This document shows positions 33,061 to 46,322 of a stretch of DNA of 64,000 bases, one piece after another; the stretch's first letter is position 1; each line of letters opens with the position of its first letter. This DNA comes from Patagioenas fasciata (Eukaryota; Chordata; Aves; Columbiformes; Columbidae), in contig NC_092525.1 in NCBI RefSeq assembly GCF_037038585.1, forward strand, positions 30,034,367-30,098,366. Direction: 5' to 3'. The notes below the pieces were generated by a model. It was given only the letters and a program-made list of their open reading frames with translations. It was not told where the DNA came from and ran no database searches. A program made the translations under genes and the position numbers.

Positions 33061-36000
33061 TAAGGACACTGTCGGCATGATGGCTTAGACAGTAGCTCAT
33101 TTACTCAGAGAACATGTATGTGTATAATTAGGAGTCATCAATGTCTTTCTTTTAAAATAAAATAAGTTTACCATATCTAATTAGATATTTCTTGTAAGAT
33201 GGATTTCATTCTAATTGGTTAAAGCTATGCTACTGGTTTAAAATACAGCAAAGGATCTATTTGTTTTCACTTTTGCAGTTTCGGTATTTTTTTAGTCTTT
33301 ACAATAAATGGATCTGATTACACCTTTAAAATCGACATTCTCTCAAACAGATATGATATAAGTGATTGTTCTGTCATTGCGATTTTACTGCCATTGTTTT
33401 CATTGTGTGAGGTTTGTTAGTGATATCTCTCTTAATCTCATTGTCTTTCCCCATCCTCCTGATTGTGATCTTGAATCTGCATGCTCCTTCCATCCAAACC
33501 GAAGTAATCTATTTAAAGAGCCAACAACTGCCACCACACGCGACTGTAGCTTGACGATGACACTGTGAGCTGTCCAGCAGCACAGAGATCGGCAAACCCC
33601 AGCTCACGAAGGAGAGCTCTAAAATGCCCACTGTGAGGGGGGGTGGGGTCTTTAAAAGCTCGGATTTCCTGTAACTGAGTGTTGTCAATGGAAAGATCTA
33701 GTTTTGGCAGATGTCAGGCTAAATTCAGCCTAGCTAAAACTCAGATTCAGTGTTTTTCTATAGGGAAAATTAATGCATTTAAGCTTGGGTGTGAATTCAG
33801 AAGACAGTGGCTAGTCGGCACCACATCCAGTGTGAACAAGGTGTACATTCCTTCCCGAAGAAATGTCATTAATACCTGAATTCATTTCACCAAGTGAGTG
33901 CTGGATATTCCCACCAAAATGTTGTGTCCTATGCCAGTGTAAGGACTCTGCTTAATATACGGTTCTTTCAGATCTGTGAGGGTTTTGGTACAGGTGCTCT
34001 TCTTCAGATGAGCTCTGATGACACAGGCTGGGACACCCACCAGTGTCACTGTGTGATGGCTCCCATCAGTCCCTTCCTGCGGCTGTATGACACGTGAGCT
34101 GCGCCTGTGTCTCCCAATTATGACTAGAACTTGGCTGTTAAAGCTTGATGGCACCTTTTAAATTAATCTAAATTCTCTTCTGAAAAAAAGCTACTCCTGC
34201 TACAAAATAATTGTAAAGACGTTTTAGAATAGTTTCAAAATGTGGTTTATAACTACATTGTACGTGAGAAATAGCTTGTCTAACTACCCCGGTGGTGCAC
34301 GGCTTTCTCTGCTATCCCGATACCTCGTATACAAAATTATGGGCTATTATACAAAAGTCATATCTCTGTCTTATTTATTGCAGTGTTGGTTCACTAAGTA
34401 AAGGATCTCAAAAATGATTTGAGCTGGCTGGAAACCTGCTTGAAAATTATGTATTTCAGTAGAAGGTTTTCTGCAAGCTCTATTTTTGAAGCTAAAGTAT
34501 TTCAATTCCCAATGACCAAATTCATTAAAATATAAATTAGCCTAAAGAAACAGATTAATTACAATGGTATATTTGCATATCATATATTTGGTGTGACTAT
34601 AAGAGTTTCTTCTTGTAGACTAACAGCTACTGCAGTCTTCACAACCCCATGGTTGAGTAAATGACTGTGGGGTGAACAAGGAAGCAAAGAGGACAAGGAT
34701 GAAAATTAGTTGTACTGAATGGGAAAGAATACTGCAGAGTTTTACAGACTGAGTTAAAACCTGTGTTAAACCAGTTTCCTCAGCTAAGATGTATCTTACC
34801 TAATCAGCATAGGAGGCATGTGCATGTCTCAGTATTCTAATAATAGAAAGGGACTTAAGGAAATGTCATGTTTCGATTATATTTTCAGAATTGTAGTTAA
34901 TTAATATTGCAACAAGGATGAATATGATCGAAGAAATAAAGGTGAAGAGCAGTCAGGCTGGATAGAATTAGAACGTTTTTATCTCAGGGATGTTTAATGA
35001 TCCACCTGCATTAAAGACCTTTGCATCCACAAAAGGCAGCAACAGAAATTTCTCATAAAGTTTGACCTGTTGTTCTGTAAGTAATATAGCAGAGACTCCA
35101 ATACAGAGTGTCTTGTCGATTCCTTTTAATAAATGAAGCTGAACTGATATAGCAGCTTGTGTAGTTTCTCTGATCTGTACCAATTCTCCGCTCTATGCCT
35201 TCATGTGTATTTCTGTGAATTGCTGATGCACTTGGCGAGTGAGTTTTCTGTGACTTCAAAGCCAAGCCTTTCACTTTGCCTTGTATAAAGCATGCCCAGA
35301 AGCTGAGTACTGAAGAAAATAAGTAGGGAGAAAAATATTGATTTTAGATGTTAGGATAATCTAAGAAAAATGGTTTAAAAAAGAAAAGAAAAAAAAAGCC
35401 CATCTCTTCTTCATTTTGGATTTTTTAGGTTTCTCACTTTGTTGCCCACCATTTCCAGAAAATTCTTTTGTAGAGAAGCAACTAGCTCTATATAAATGCA
35501 AATAGCAACTGCAAATATTGCATTTGTAACTTCTAGAAGGTACTGTGATATTGGAGAAAATATTCCTAAAAGACACTATTCTACATCATTTCAGCTTTCC
35601 AGGGGAAATGGTGAAGAACAGATCGGTTACTCTTCAGGAATGCTGGGCAGCAGGTTTATCAGTGGCTTTTGAAAAAGCTTGTTCTTGACATCGTAGTGCA
35701 CAAACATGATTAGCTCTATGATAATTATCTTTGTTAGTTTTTGTGATGTAACTCAATGTATGTGATTGTGCATCGCTTCGATGTAGTAATGGTAAGACAG
35801 TCAAAAGAGCCAAATAGTCCAGATTTATGCCCTTTTTAGAAGTGACTGAGACATTTTGAATTCTATAGGTCAATAGACCTTTATACTTCTAAATCACCTA
35901 GAATATCATTGAAAACATGACCTTTAATACAGTTCCGTCTTTCCAAACAGCTTCAGGGGTCATCCCAGTGTTTTCAGGTAAATTTGGAGTCAAATAAAAT

Positions 36001-37262
36001 GAGGAACTACTGATTTCAGATTCAAACCAAGGAAGAATAAATTGCAAGATGTGAAGAAAAGAAAGTTCCAGGACAAAAGCTTTTCAAAACACTGTGATTT
36101 TAGTGTATTATCATCTCCCACGAGTTCTTCGGTCACGTGAGAACTTGAAGTGTATAAGTAATCTGACTAAATGTGACTACTGCTAGTTTTTAGGAAATTG
36201 TTTCAATAACTCATTGACCTGCAAGTGTTTAAATTTATTGTCCAAAATGTCTTCCTTCTTTTTCTTGATATTGTCAAATTTTTCATAATTCGAAGAATTT
36301 TTAATATTCAGCTTTGTAGCATTTGAAAGCAAGCTGAAATAGAATATTTTATGAGAGTTTTATAAACTTCGTTTAAACTGAATCCAAGGAAATGGGGAAA
36401 GAAGTATTTGCAGATGAATAATTTTTAAGGGTTTGGAACGAAGAGACACCATTATGTAAAGGAATGTTTAGTATCAAAGCATATAAATAGCTTTAGCTGA
36501 CAGCAGAACAATAACTTCAAAAGATCACAAATTATTCTCCAATTTTAATAAAAAAGGAAGCTAGATTTATTCCATTTTGAAGATAAGAAAGGGTGGCTTA
36601 ATTCTGTTCTTCTTTAAGCATTTTTCAGACATGCTTAACTTTTGATTTCAATGTTTTTAATTCTGATTTGCACTAATAAAAACTAGGTGCAAAGGAGAGC
36701 TGATCAGTCTGTATTGAAGTTAAAGGAATAGTTAAAAATGTCTATGAATATTCATTTAAATTCAGAAATGAACTCCAAATTGATCATGTCTATGACTCTT
36801 TGTGAATTTGCTCTCTATGAGCATACAAGCACTTGAAATTATCTTTCATGAATATTTGCAAAAGCAAATTTTCAATTAGACTTTTCAGATACTTGCAGAA
36901 AATAAATTTTCAGTGGTATATTTAATTGTGAGATTTGGATTTCACATCGTGTTGCCTGGTATTTGCAATCTATTCTAAGGGACTGTATACCTGAAGGACT
37001 TCAGGAACATTTTGGCTGGATGGAGTGCTTTGCATAATAGAACCTTTACCTTGTGAATTGCAGGATTCATCTAAAAGCAGAAACAAATTAGAAGATATAA
37101 GAAAATAAGAAACTGTGCAGATTTCAAATTTCTATTTGAGGAATTTTTTTTTTGTGCATTGAACATTGTACTTCAATTTAAAGTGAGTATTAAAGGCCAA
37201 TTTCTCCTCATTTTTGTTGTCAGGAGATTGTTGCTGTCACGTACAGAGATTATGTCCAAGTG
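33061..37262. other. Intergenic, no gene recognised
   Basis: AT-rich unique sequence, including a perfect octamer ATTTGCAT at 34571-34578. Octamers occur several times in the window, as expected in AT-rich DNA. I see no gene or repeat. Confidence 0.6.
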
Positions 37263-37395
37263 TGTGGTTTTATGTTGTTTTTGCTTCCTTTTGGTTGGTT
37301 TGGTTTGTGTGGGGTTTTTGTTTGTGTTTTTTTGTTGCTGTTGTTTTGTTTGCATGTGTTTTTTTCTTGTTTTGTTGGATTTCTGTTCCTTGCTT
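37263..37395. repeat. G/T-rich low-complexity tract
   Basis: Runs of TTTTTG, TTGG and TTTGTGTG similar to the tract at 28922-29104. Overlapping frames encode Phe/Val/Cys-rich low-complexity peptide and are not genes. Confidence 0.75.
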
Positions 37396-40300
37396 GGTTG
37401 GGATTTTTTTAACCATTTCAGACACTAGAATCATGATGGAATACAATGGCTGACAGTTTAGGGTAACTTAGAAAAATTTGTGTACGTGCAAAGATTGTCA
37501 CTGGAACTCCAAAATGTGGTGTGTGGTTTTAATGAGAAGCTAACTTCAGGTAAGAAGTCCTAACTCTAATCAGAAGTTTGTATAAAATATTTCTCGTGTT
37601 TTGCCAAGTTTAAGCATAGTCTTGCGTGCGTTGTGACTTGCAGGAAGACCTGAAGCCAAAATGGCTATTCTTACTAAGCAATACAACTGAAAAAAAAAAA
37701 CAGTTGAGCAGGGCTTTCATAGCAGGGGAAGGAACCTACCCCAGTGGGCAGGGCGGGAGGATGGGATGTGTCCTGCTTGGCACACTGACATTTGTGTTCC
37801 CAGAAACGAGGAGAGGAAGGACGGGCGCCTGGCTGCTCCATGGAGCTGCCGTGCAGGGGGACATTGGGAGGAGCAGCCCATGGAGGTGCTGCAGGACGCC
37901 CGGGCTCATCTGGAGAAGGGGAGTTCATCCTCGAACAAGGGAAAGGTGCTGCGGGGGTGAACACCCTGGGCAGGGTTTGGACCTGTAATTGCCAGCCTGA
38001 TGTGCTGCTGAACATGCAGGGGGTGGGAGGTGTTGTTATCAATAACTGCAGTCTAGAGATGGACTTACTAATTGTAGTTTGTTTTTTGTTTTGGGAGTTT
38101 CTCCAATGTTGTGCACAAGAGTCTAACCTCTTATTTTGATGGACTAAATGTGTCCTGACTTCATCTTTTACCTTGTCAAGTGAAAGGCACATTCCCTGTG
38201 GCTGGTTCAGGGCACTTTCTTACTTGGGGAGCAAACAACTGAAGTACACACTAGCACACTTCTCAGAGGTGGGGAGTGGTTTCCTACCTAGTTACTGGAG
38301 TGGCGTGGAGGGCAGGTAAGGGGCAGTGCTGGGTCAGGCTCCCTGAGCAGGCACAGCCGTGCCTCTAACAAGCAGCAGGGGAGGGGGAGATTGTTTATGA
38401 TGCATAAGGTACCCTAAGAGGGTTGTGCAGCTCAAAAGAAATCAGATCAGGTTTCTGAAACTCAGACAACTAAATTATTCAGTGTGAACAGTCTTTGCTC
38501 GCAAAGGTGCTGAGTTCCTTGAATCCCATGTTAAAATATTCTGCAAGCTAAAATAATATTTATTGGAAGAAATTTGTGAGTAATTTAAAGCCAGGGATTA
38601 TTTGGGGAGTTTTCTAAGTGATTCATAGACAATTTATAAGCAAGAAAAGAAGAATGAATAAATTATTTTGTTACGTGTTACTTTGCCATCTTTAGTTTTG
38701 ATACTGAGGGAATCCAGCCCCAGTGCCTAGAAGGTATACATGCCAAGGTTTGGATTTCCTGTTTAAAAGCTATACAATGTGATAACACAGTTGTACTGCA
38801 TATTCAGTTTTGATATGTAACCTTTTAAATAAATTGGAATACTCTTTGTGCCTATACTGGCACACACCAAGAGATCATAAACAATAATCTCGTAAAGGTC
38901 ACTTCCTCACTAAGCACTTAGAGCTTGTGGCAAGAGCAGTGTAGAGCTATGAAAGGACCTTTATGCTGCTATGTTTTTGGTGAGTGTTAATATTTTTGCA
39001 GCTTTGAAGCCCTGTTTAATATAAAGGCTCTGTAGTCATGCGTGCCGTGGGTCTGTCTGTGCAGCCCTGTGCCAGTAGCCCCTGTGCTGCAGGGCTGGCA
39101 GCAAATGCTCGTGCTGGACACTGGGTCCAGGGGGTCATTGGCGGAGGCAGCATGGCTGAGGCTGGTGGCATCCTTCCTGCTGCAAGAGCTGGGGAGCATG
39201 GCAAGACCCAAACTGAAGAAGGCTGCTGATCTTTCGTGTCAGTGGCATCTCAAAACAACCACGTATCTCATCAGTTTAGCATCCTTAAGAACCTGGGCAA
39301 TATGCGAGTGACAACAGCAGCTGAGGGACCCGCACAAGGCAAGAGGTACCAGGTGCCCTCGAAGCTCAGTCCAGTTTCATAGCACATTGCTCAGCTTTTC
39401 CTGCTGTTGCCTTCAAAGGCACTAATGAAGTTTGTGATTAAAGCATTTTATTTTGATCCAGTGGAAAAGTTGTTCTCTTGGCCTTGCTTTTTCTCTGGCA
39501 AAATATTTTATCTCAGATGAAATTTTTGGAATCTCGTAGTCTATCCAACCAACGTTAAAACCAGCTGTATCTGCTAGTCTTTAGAAACAAAGGCACGTTT
39601 TTTTTTACAAACTCTCCTTATATTATACTAGCTGGGTTGTTCTTTTTTCCTGTGATTGACAAGATAGCCTGAATCAATATCCTTTTATTTTCAGGACTCT
39701 ATTATTTTAAGGAAATACACATATTTCTTGCTGACAGTCAGCATGTGGGAAAGTTATTCCCCACTGTATTGGCATCAGAAGACACCTTCAGCAGGGTAAG
39801 TGGAGCCTATCTGGTGTCATTAAAACAGCCCCTGGCCTGTGGGTACATGCAGTGTTTGGGGGCCTCTGCCCCATGGGAAAGCCAAGCAGGGGGCTGAGAC
39901 AGTGTGTTTTAATTCCGAGGAGATGTTTTCTCTCCGATTCTGCCTTCTGGTGTGAGGCCACTGCGGCTCACAGAAAGCACGGGATGTTTGTAAGGATATC
40001 GGTAATACGCAGAGGTGCGTAGCTAGCAAAAACTACAGTGTACCTGGGAAAAGGATGCTTGATGCTGCAGGCAGGGCCTTTCCAGCGGGCAGGGGTTGGT
40101 GCTGCCTGTCACGGGAGGCAGCTTGTCTGTCTGCTTGGGGGATGCTCCCGAGCCGGCTCTGCCACAGCTGGAATTGCCCTGTTGCAGACACGGCGCGATG
40201 TGGGGCCAGTACTGAGGTGGCAAGCAGGGTACCGACCACCTTCTGCTGCCAGCATCCGTGCTGCTTGGTGTTTATTCAATACCTAGGAATTTTATTTAAA

Positions 40301-41838
40301 ATTATGTCAGTTCTCAGTGAGTAGCTCTTGAATGTATGATTCAAAGCTTTGATTTTCTCTTTTGTGGAAGACCTGTGCCTAGCATCAGTCTGTGATCTGG
40401 GGAGGTTACATGTGCTAAGCAACAGAGACGTGTCTGCCCAAAAGTTTAAATTACCCGGGTGACTCTTATCCTGGAAAATCTTCACACTATTTGTATGGGC
40501 AAGCTGATAAAAAAAATATTTCCCAAATTTAAAGTATCAACAGAGAGTTTGTAGCTAGCCCCTCCTGCATAAGCATGGACGATTCTATTAATAGATTGCC
40601 TATTTTATGAGAGTCTTAATAATTCACCTAAATTTTAAGAAATCTGCACAAAAGAATTTTAAACAAGGTTATATTATCTATGGTGTTATAAAAGTATGTA
40701 TTTGTAGTTGTTCTACATCACTCCACTGACTGTAACTGTTTTTTCCTCAAGCTGATGCATTGTGGCTAGTAAATTTACTTCTTTGGCAGAATTCTTCTGA
40801 CCTTCCCTATGGGCCCTGATCCCTGAATAGAAAGGAGTTTTTGATAAGATACTACATAATGTTCCCAGAAAAGGGATAGGACTTCAAGCTCATAAAAAGA
40901 AGTAAGAGGTGAAATTTCTCTTGATTAATAAGCATCATTTGTAAATGAACCTACTTTGTGGAATGGTGAAAAATGGTTGGAGCAGTTAAAAAATGGATCG
41001 AATATGGAGAAAATACATTCCCATAAGAAAGAATATAAATTTGTAAATGGGGAATATAAAATGATTTTAGACATTAAATTAACAAATTAATTTGGCTGAC
41101 ATTACCTCCAATTTACATAGAAACCATTTTTCACATTTTCCATGTAGAACATTTTCTATGTTCTGCTGTGACTGAGGGAAAAACAAAGCAGATGAGCCCT
41201 TTAAGGCAAGAGGAAAACATCCCAAAAGTCATTTTAACTCATTCCAAGAGTTGTGCAGCAGGCAGAGATTCAGGGAATGGCAAAGGCATGCGCAGAGAGA
41301 GGCAATGATGCCAGGGTAACAGCTGGTGTCTGAAAACCCCAGTTTGCCGTTCCTGTTAGCTTTGTGTGCGGGCTGGCGTGGAGCTGCTTGCTGATGGGGC
41401 CAGGCTCCAGCAAGGATGCTGCTGTGGAGTTGCTGGTTGGAAACTCATGTTTTGTGAGGCCCCGGCTGATTGGGATCGGGTACAGCAAAACCAGATCCTA
41501 ACTCCACACTGCCACAGAGGGGTGGAGAGCCAATTCCTCCCTTGGCCACATGGAGTCGGTGGGAATGGCTGCAGCAAGGAAAGGTCTCTGGGCTGGGCTT
41601 GTTTCAGCTCTGCTCACACAGCAGACATTGCCGCTAGGCTGGGTGGATACATGCGGGCCCATCTGTTTTCTTCTGTCTCTTCTATCACAAGATTCTGAAG
41701 CAAATTTTAATTTTTGACTCTTTATTTCTCTAATTCGTTCTGAACACCCCAAAGCTGAACAGCTGGTGATGGCCAAAGATCTGTGTTAAGGCACTGGTTC
41801 CACAAGCCACAGCATGGTCACACTGCATGATAACAAAA
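37396..41838. other. Intergenic with GC-richer patches, no gene recognised
   Basis: Mostly AT-rich, with GC-richer islands near 37,740-37,980, 39,040-39,210, 39,830-40,250 and 41,360-41,660. These patches produce overlapping open frames on both strands, none with a recognisable domain. Some may be decayed repeats. Confidence 0.55.
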
Positions 41839-41919
41839 TGTCCCTGCTCATTGCAAGGGGGCTGGACTAGATGACCTTTGAAGGTCCCTTCCAACCCAAA
41901 CTATTCTATGATGCTGTGA
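41839..41919 (+). mobile_element. CR1 LINE 3' tail, 5'-truncated
   Basis: Classic CR1 3' end: TGTCCCTGCTCATTGCA, then GGACTAGATGACCTTTG and GGTCCCTTCCAACCC, ending in the octamer ATTCTATG followed by a decayed second octamer. Only about 80 bases remain and no reverse-transcriptase sequence is present. CR1 is the dominant retroelement of birds and other sauropsids, which supports the assignment of the host. Confidence 0.93.
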
Positions 41920-44900
41920 AAATCCTGTGTGTTTTGGTGCAGGTGGGCACAGGTGTACATCTCGGCAGGTGCAGGTAGTGTGCTTAAGCAGAATCCAGCT
42001 CCCGAGCCCCACTGAATGGCTGGGAATAGGCACAGGCAGCAGCTTGTTTTAGGGCTGGGGATGGTGGCTGTCAGATTCCTACTGCTCCTGCTGCACCCTT
42101 CCCCATCTTTAGAATAAGAAATACCTATTTACTCTTCCTAGATCAAACTGTAGCTAGTTCATAATTAGACATTACAGGTGTCCCTTCTTCCTAGTCAGGC
42201 TGAAAAACTAGCTGAGTTGAGCCTTGTGCTAGGAAATATTGCTTATTAAATTATTTGGTATACTGCTTCTTTTAGAACTTGTTTAGAAACTGCTTATAAA
42301 ACTTCCTTAACACTTGTGTGGTGACACTAGGTGACCAAAACAAAAGTACAAATATGCCTAAAATTCAAGACCTCAACTTAGCTCACTATTGTAGGGATGT
42401 TTCAGAGGATAGAGGATATGTACATCCGAAAGACAGTGTATGCATAAAAAGTCTACTAAATAGTTCTGATTGGTTCCACAGTCAGTTAAAAAAAAAAAAA
42501 GTTGTTCAATAGCTCTGTTATTGTGTTCTGTTTTCATATTGAAGTTCAGTAGCAAACTATCTCAAATCGGTCGTTCACATTAACTGTGGTCAGGGGCAAG
42601 AAATGATAGTGTGAAGATATTAGGAAGAGAGAAGCAGAAAAAATAGGTTGCCCATTCTCCTTTCTTTCATCTCTTGCACAGTTTGGCAGAGAGTTTTAGA
42701 AGGGACTTTTCACCTCTTCAGGGAGAGACACAAACTTGGACTGCACAGTCTCAAACTCTGCCAGCTTGTCACTCAGCTCATGCATTCAAGATGTTGCATA
42801 TTAATAGCACTCCCTGATGGCTGGTGGATAGGGGTCTCTCCACCTATACAAAATGAGCCTCTTGGCACAACTAAGTACTAAAGAGGCCCACACAGGAAAA
42901 AAAAATGCACTTGAGAACTGTTTTGGAGGAACTCTGCACAGATGCTCATGTGCAGATGCATATTTCAGATGTTCTTTTTCCTGATTAGCATGCAGCATAC
43001 TCACCTGTTTTGCTGCCTAGAAAAGTCACAGCAGAAATGGAGAAACACCTGTGTGAGTTCCGTTCCTTTTCCCTATGAATATGATTCCCACAGCACCCTT
43101 TTTCAATTGCCCTTCTGTCTAGTCACCGAAACACTTTTCAGTCTCCCTCTTGAACATGCTTTAGCCAGCAAACACAGGATGGTATTTCAGGATGGAGACA
43201 AAGCCCGAGTAGAGCAGGGAGCCACATGGAGAGAAGGGATGGGGTGGGCAGGCTGGTCGCACCAACTCTTTCTGTACAGGTGCACTGGGGCTGCCAGGCA
43301 GGATGAGCCCTGGCAGGGCTGAGACGGGAGGCTGAGCTCCCAGCTCCTGGGTGAAAAGCTTGCATTCCTGATCGGCAAATGATCCAATGCTCGGCACGTC
43401 TATGGCCTCACCTGAGGTCTGGTCAGGGGATCCAAGAAAATGAAGCAGCCTGTCTCCCCCCTTCCCCTGCAGTGTGCTGGTTACCACAGGTGTCTGTTAA
43501 TTCTCACACTGAGCTCTACAGGCAGATCCTACATCCACTGGGGGAATAAATTTCCTTTGTGCTCTGCTCCATTGTAGCTTACACCAATGGCAGAAAGCAC
43601 AACTCAGTTCTAACCATGTGTTTTGTAAAAATGAGCCTCAGAAGAGGGTGGGGAGAGGGTTGCTTATACATGCGTGGGTATCTGATGCAATCCACAGTGT
43701 GAGCCATGTTTTTCTGGTATTTCAGCATTTACTGAGAATGACACATGAGCAGTCCAAGCTATTTTCAGAACTGACAGTTTCTCTTTTCACTCCAACAATT
43801 GCTTCTTCAATACACTGGAGTATGCAAAGTGCTTCAATAAACTTTTAATTAGGAGTAGGAGTAACAGTGAAACTAAGAAAAAGCTTTAGCCAGAACGAGA
43901 GCTGACCTTGGCTCGTACCTGTTTTGCAGGTTTTTGTTAACTTTTTGAAAGAAATTTCACATCTTGGCATTTGTTGGTTTCTGTCAAGGCTGAAAGCAGG
44001 AGTCTTTAAGCAGCCTACGGAAGATTGATTTTATGATGCTCTTGACCCAGGAAAGACCCAGCAGAAATCTGCTCTGATGGGAGTCGTGGGCTAAAGCAGT
44101 CTGGATGTATTTTGATCTGAGCTCTCAGGTACTCCTCTAAACCAAAACATTCAAAATTGTTGAGGTTTTTAAAAAGCCTCAAATCTGCTCAGATCCTTAC
44201 AACAGAGAACAGATTACAAGCAGAAGTCTCCACATGAATCTGAGATGGATTTTGCTGCAGTGGCTCTTTCATAGTCTTTGACTGAAGTCTGCTGACACCG
44301 AGAATGCAGATACGCTGTGGAAAGGGTCTCTATTTTTTCTTAAGCTGTCTAAATCAATTAGGTGTTTGAGCCATGGTGTTGTGTCTCCTAGGAACTTCAT
44401 TTCTTTGTTACCCTCCTGACAAAAGTAACCAATCCCTTTGGAGTTTGCAAAGGAAGATGTGTCCCACAGAGCTAATGCTGTGGGCATCGCATGCAGGAAG
44501 ATGTGTTTAACGGAAGATGAGAAATTATGGATCAAATAATGATGTGGAAGCTACTCTCACAAACAATGAAGATAATTCTGGACAAAATCCAAATTTCATT
44601 ACTATTGTTTAATTTCAACTGCAGTCCTGTATCTGCTTAAGATAGATGGTAATCTCACCAGACAGATACAAAATATAAAACTGAAATTATGTTGCTCAGT
44701 TCTTTTGTTTACTAGTGCTGTTAAACTGCTGGTTTTGTCTGAATCAAGCAGGAGAGCTATGATTTTTACCTTTAAACTCTGCTGAAAATGCAGCAGTTTA
44801 GCATTAATACCTTTTTCTTTCCAGATTATGTTATATGAATGAGTTTGATAGGAGTCACCATGGTGAGGAAAGGATAATGGAATTTCAGGTAAGAGTTCTT

Positions 44901-46280
44901 CATAATGAATTCATTCCTTACACTGTGTTAACATCTACACATGGAATTAGGGACCTTTGTAATACAGTGCAACAATTTACTAGAAATCACAAACCACAAA
45001 TTATAGAATTGGACTGAAATTGTCTGCCAAATCCTCCATCCCTGATAAAAGAAGGATAGGTGAAGTCATGCCAGCACATTTTAATTCCTTCCTAAAAATT
45101 CACTTGGGTCTGTTGCATGAGCAGCAGTGAAAATGAACTCTATTTGGATCATATTTATTTAAATAATTACAGCAGATAGTTAACTTTGACAGTCTCCTGG
45201 TTTACACAAGTGAAAACGGAAAGAGAGTTGGCTTCCATATTGTGCATTTAGCTTGATAAAAGAAAGCAAGTCTGTGTGGAAGAAGCAGGTGACTGAGGTT
45301 CCTCGGCTGATATTTTATAAAAGCACAAATACCAGTATTTTAAAAAGAATTTTTAAATCCTTAGACTGAATCTTGTCTGTTTTCACTGGTAGCAGAGTAC
45401 CAAACTGTAAGCAGAACTGAGCAGGATCTGACTTTCCATCACAGACAGTTAATAATTAAATCAAACATTATATTCAACAATAGAACATATGCATCAGCTT
45501 CTTTCAAATTGCATTTCCTTCCTGTTAGATCCATTAGTGTAAACCAGACTGCCTTTAGAAAACCCCTTATTGCTGCTGTCTTTCAGCACAGTTCCTGAAA
45601 TGGATAATGTGGTGCATATTATGGGCAATTACACAGAACTCCCTAGTGATAGGGCTTTAGAGTTTCAGAATAAAACAGCTGGAACCTACAGGGCTGTAAA
45701 CTAATCTGAAAAAGAGACAATAGTAAGACATTTAATGCACATCGTTAGAACACGGACAAAGACTAGATGTGAAATACTACATATCACCATACCTACTGTA
45801 TCGCACAGCATCTTCTTTGCAAAATCCTGTTTAACTCTTGAAAGACAAGACAGCCAAGAGGCAAGGATTTTGCCGTGAACTAATGCACACACAGCTGTAT
45901 AACCCGAGCTAATTGGAAACATTAAAGGAAGAAGTCTTGATCCAGAGCCCTGTTTTCCTCTTAATGTCTGTGGAGTTTGAATCAAATCCAGAACCCTATT
46001 CAAAAATGATCATTTATTAATGAATGCATAATGAATATATACCTAGATATGCTAAGCAACTGTCTTCACCTCTCTTTTACTGTTTCAATACACACTGAAA
46101 ATTTAGCATTTTGGATGCAAAAAATGCATTTGCTCTTGAATATATTAAGTCTGTTGCTACAATATGTAGTGCTTGATCCTCCATCAATTCAAATTGACAG
46201 CAAAGCTCCCATTAATTTTAGTAATACAGCAACGAATTTTTAGAATAGCACATATGCATCATTTGGAAGCACAATGACCA
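41920..46280. other. Intergenic, no gene recognised
   Basis: Unique sequence of mixed composition. The only exon-like signal is the 64-base plus-strand module at 44825-44888. No repeat was recognised. Confidence 0.6.
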
Positions 46281-46322
46281 TGATTACGTGTGTAATCACA
46301 GTAATTGTGCACACAATTACTG
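46281..46322. promoter_or_regulatory. Two adjacent perfect palindromes with homeodomain-type cores
   Basis: 46281-46298 is TGATTAC, a GTGT spacer, then GTAATCA. Immediately after it, 46299-46322 is CAGTAATTGTG, a CA centre, then CACAATTACTG. Both sets of arms are perfect. The arms contain TGATTA/TAATCA and TAATTG/CAATTA, which are typical homeodomain cores. A regulatory role is inferred. Confidence 0.4.

Noticed and set aside
37674..38192. 172-codon minus-strand open frame
   Set aside because: Starts and ends in unrelated sequence, Pro/Ser-rich, with overlapping frames on the plus strand and no known domain.
41839..41919. Active CR1 retrotransposon
   Set aside because: Only an 80-base 3' tail remains, with no open frame.
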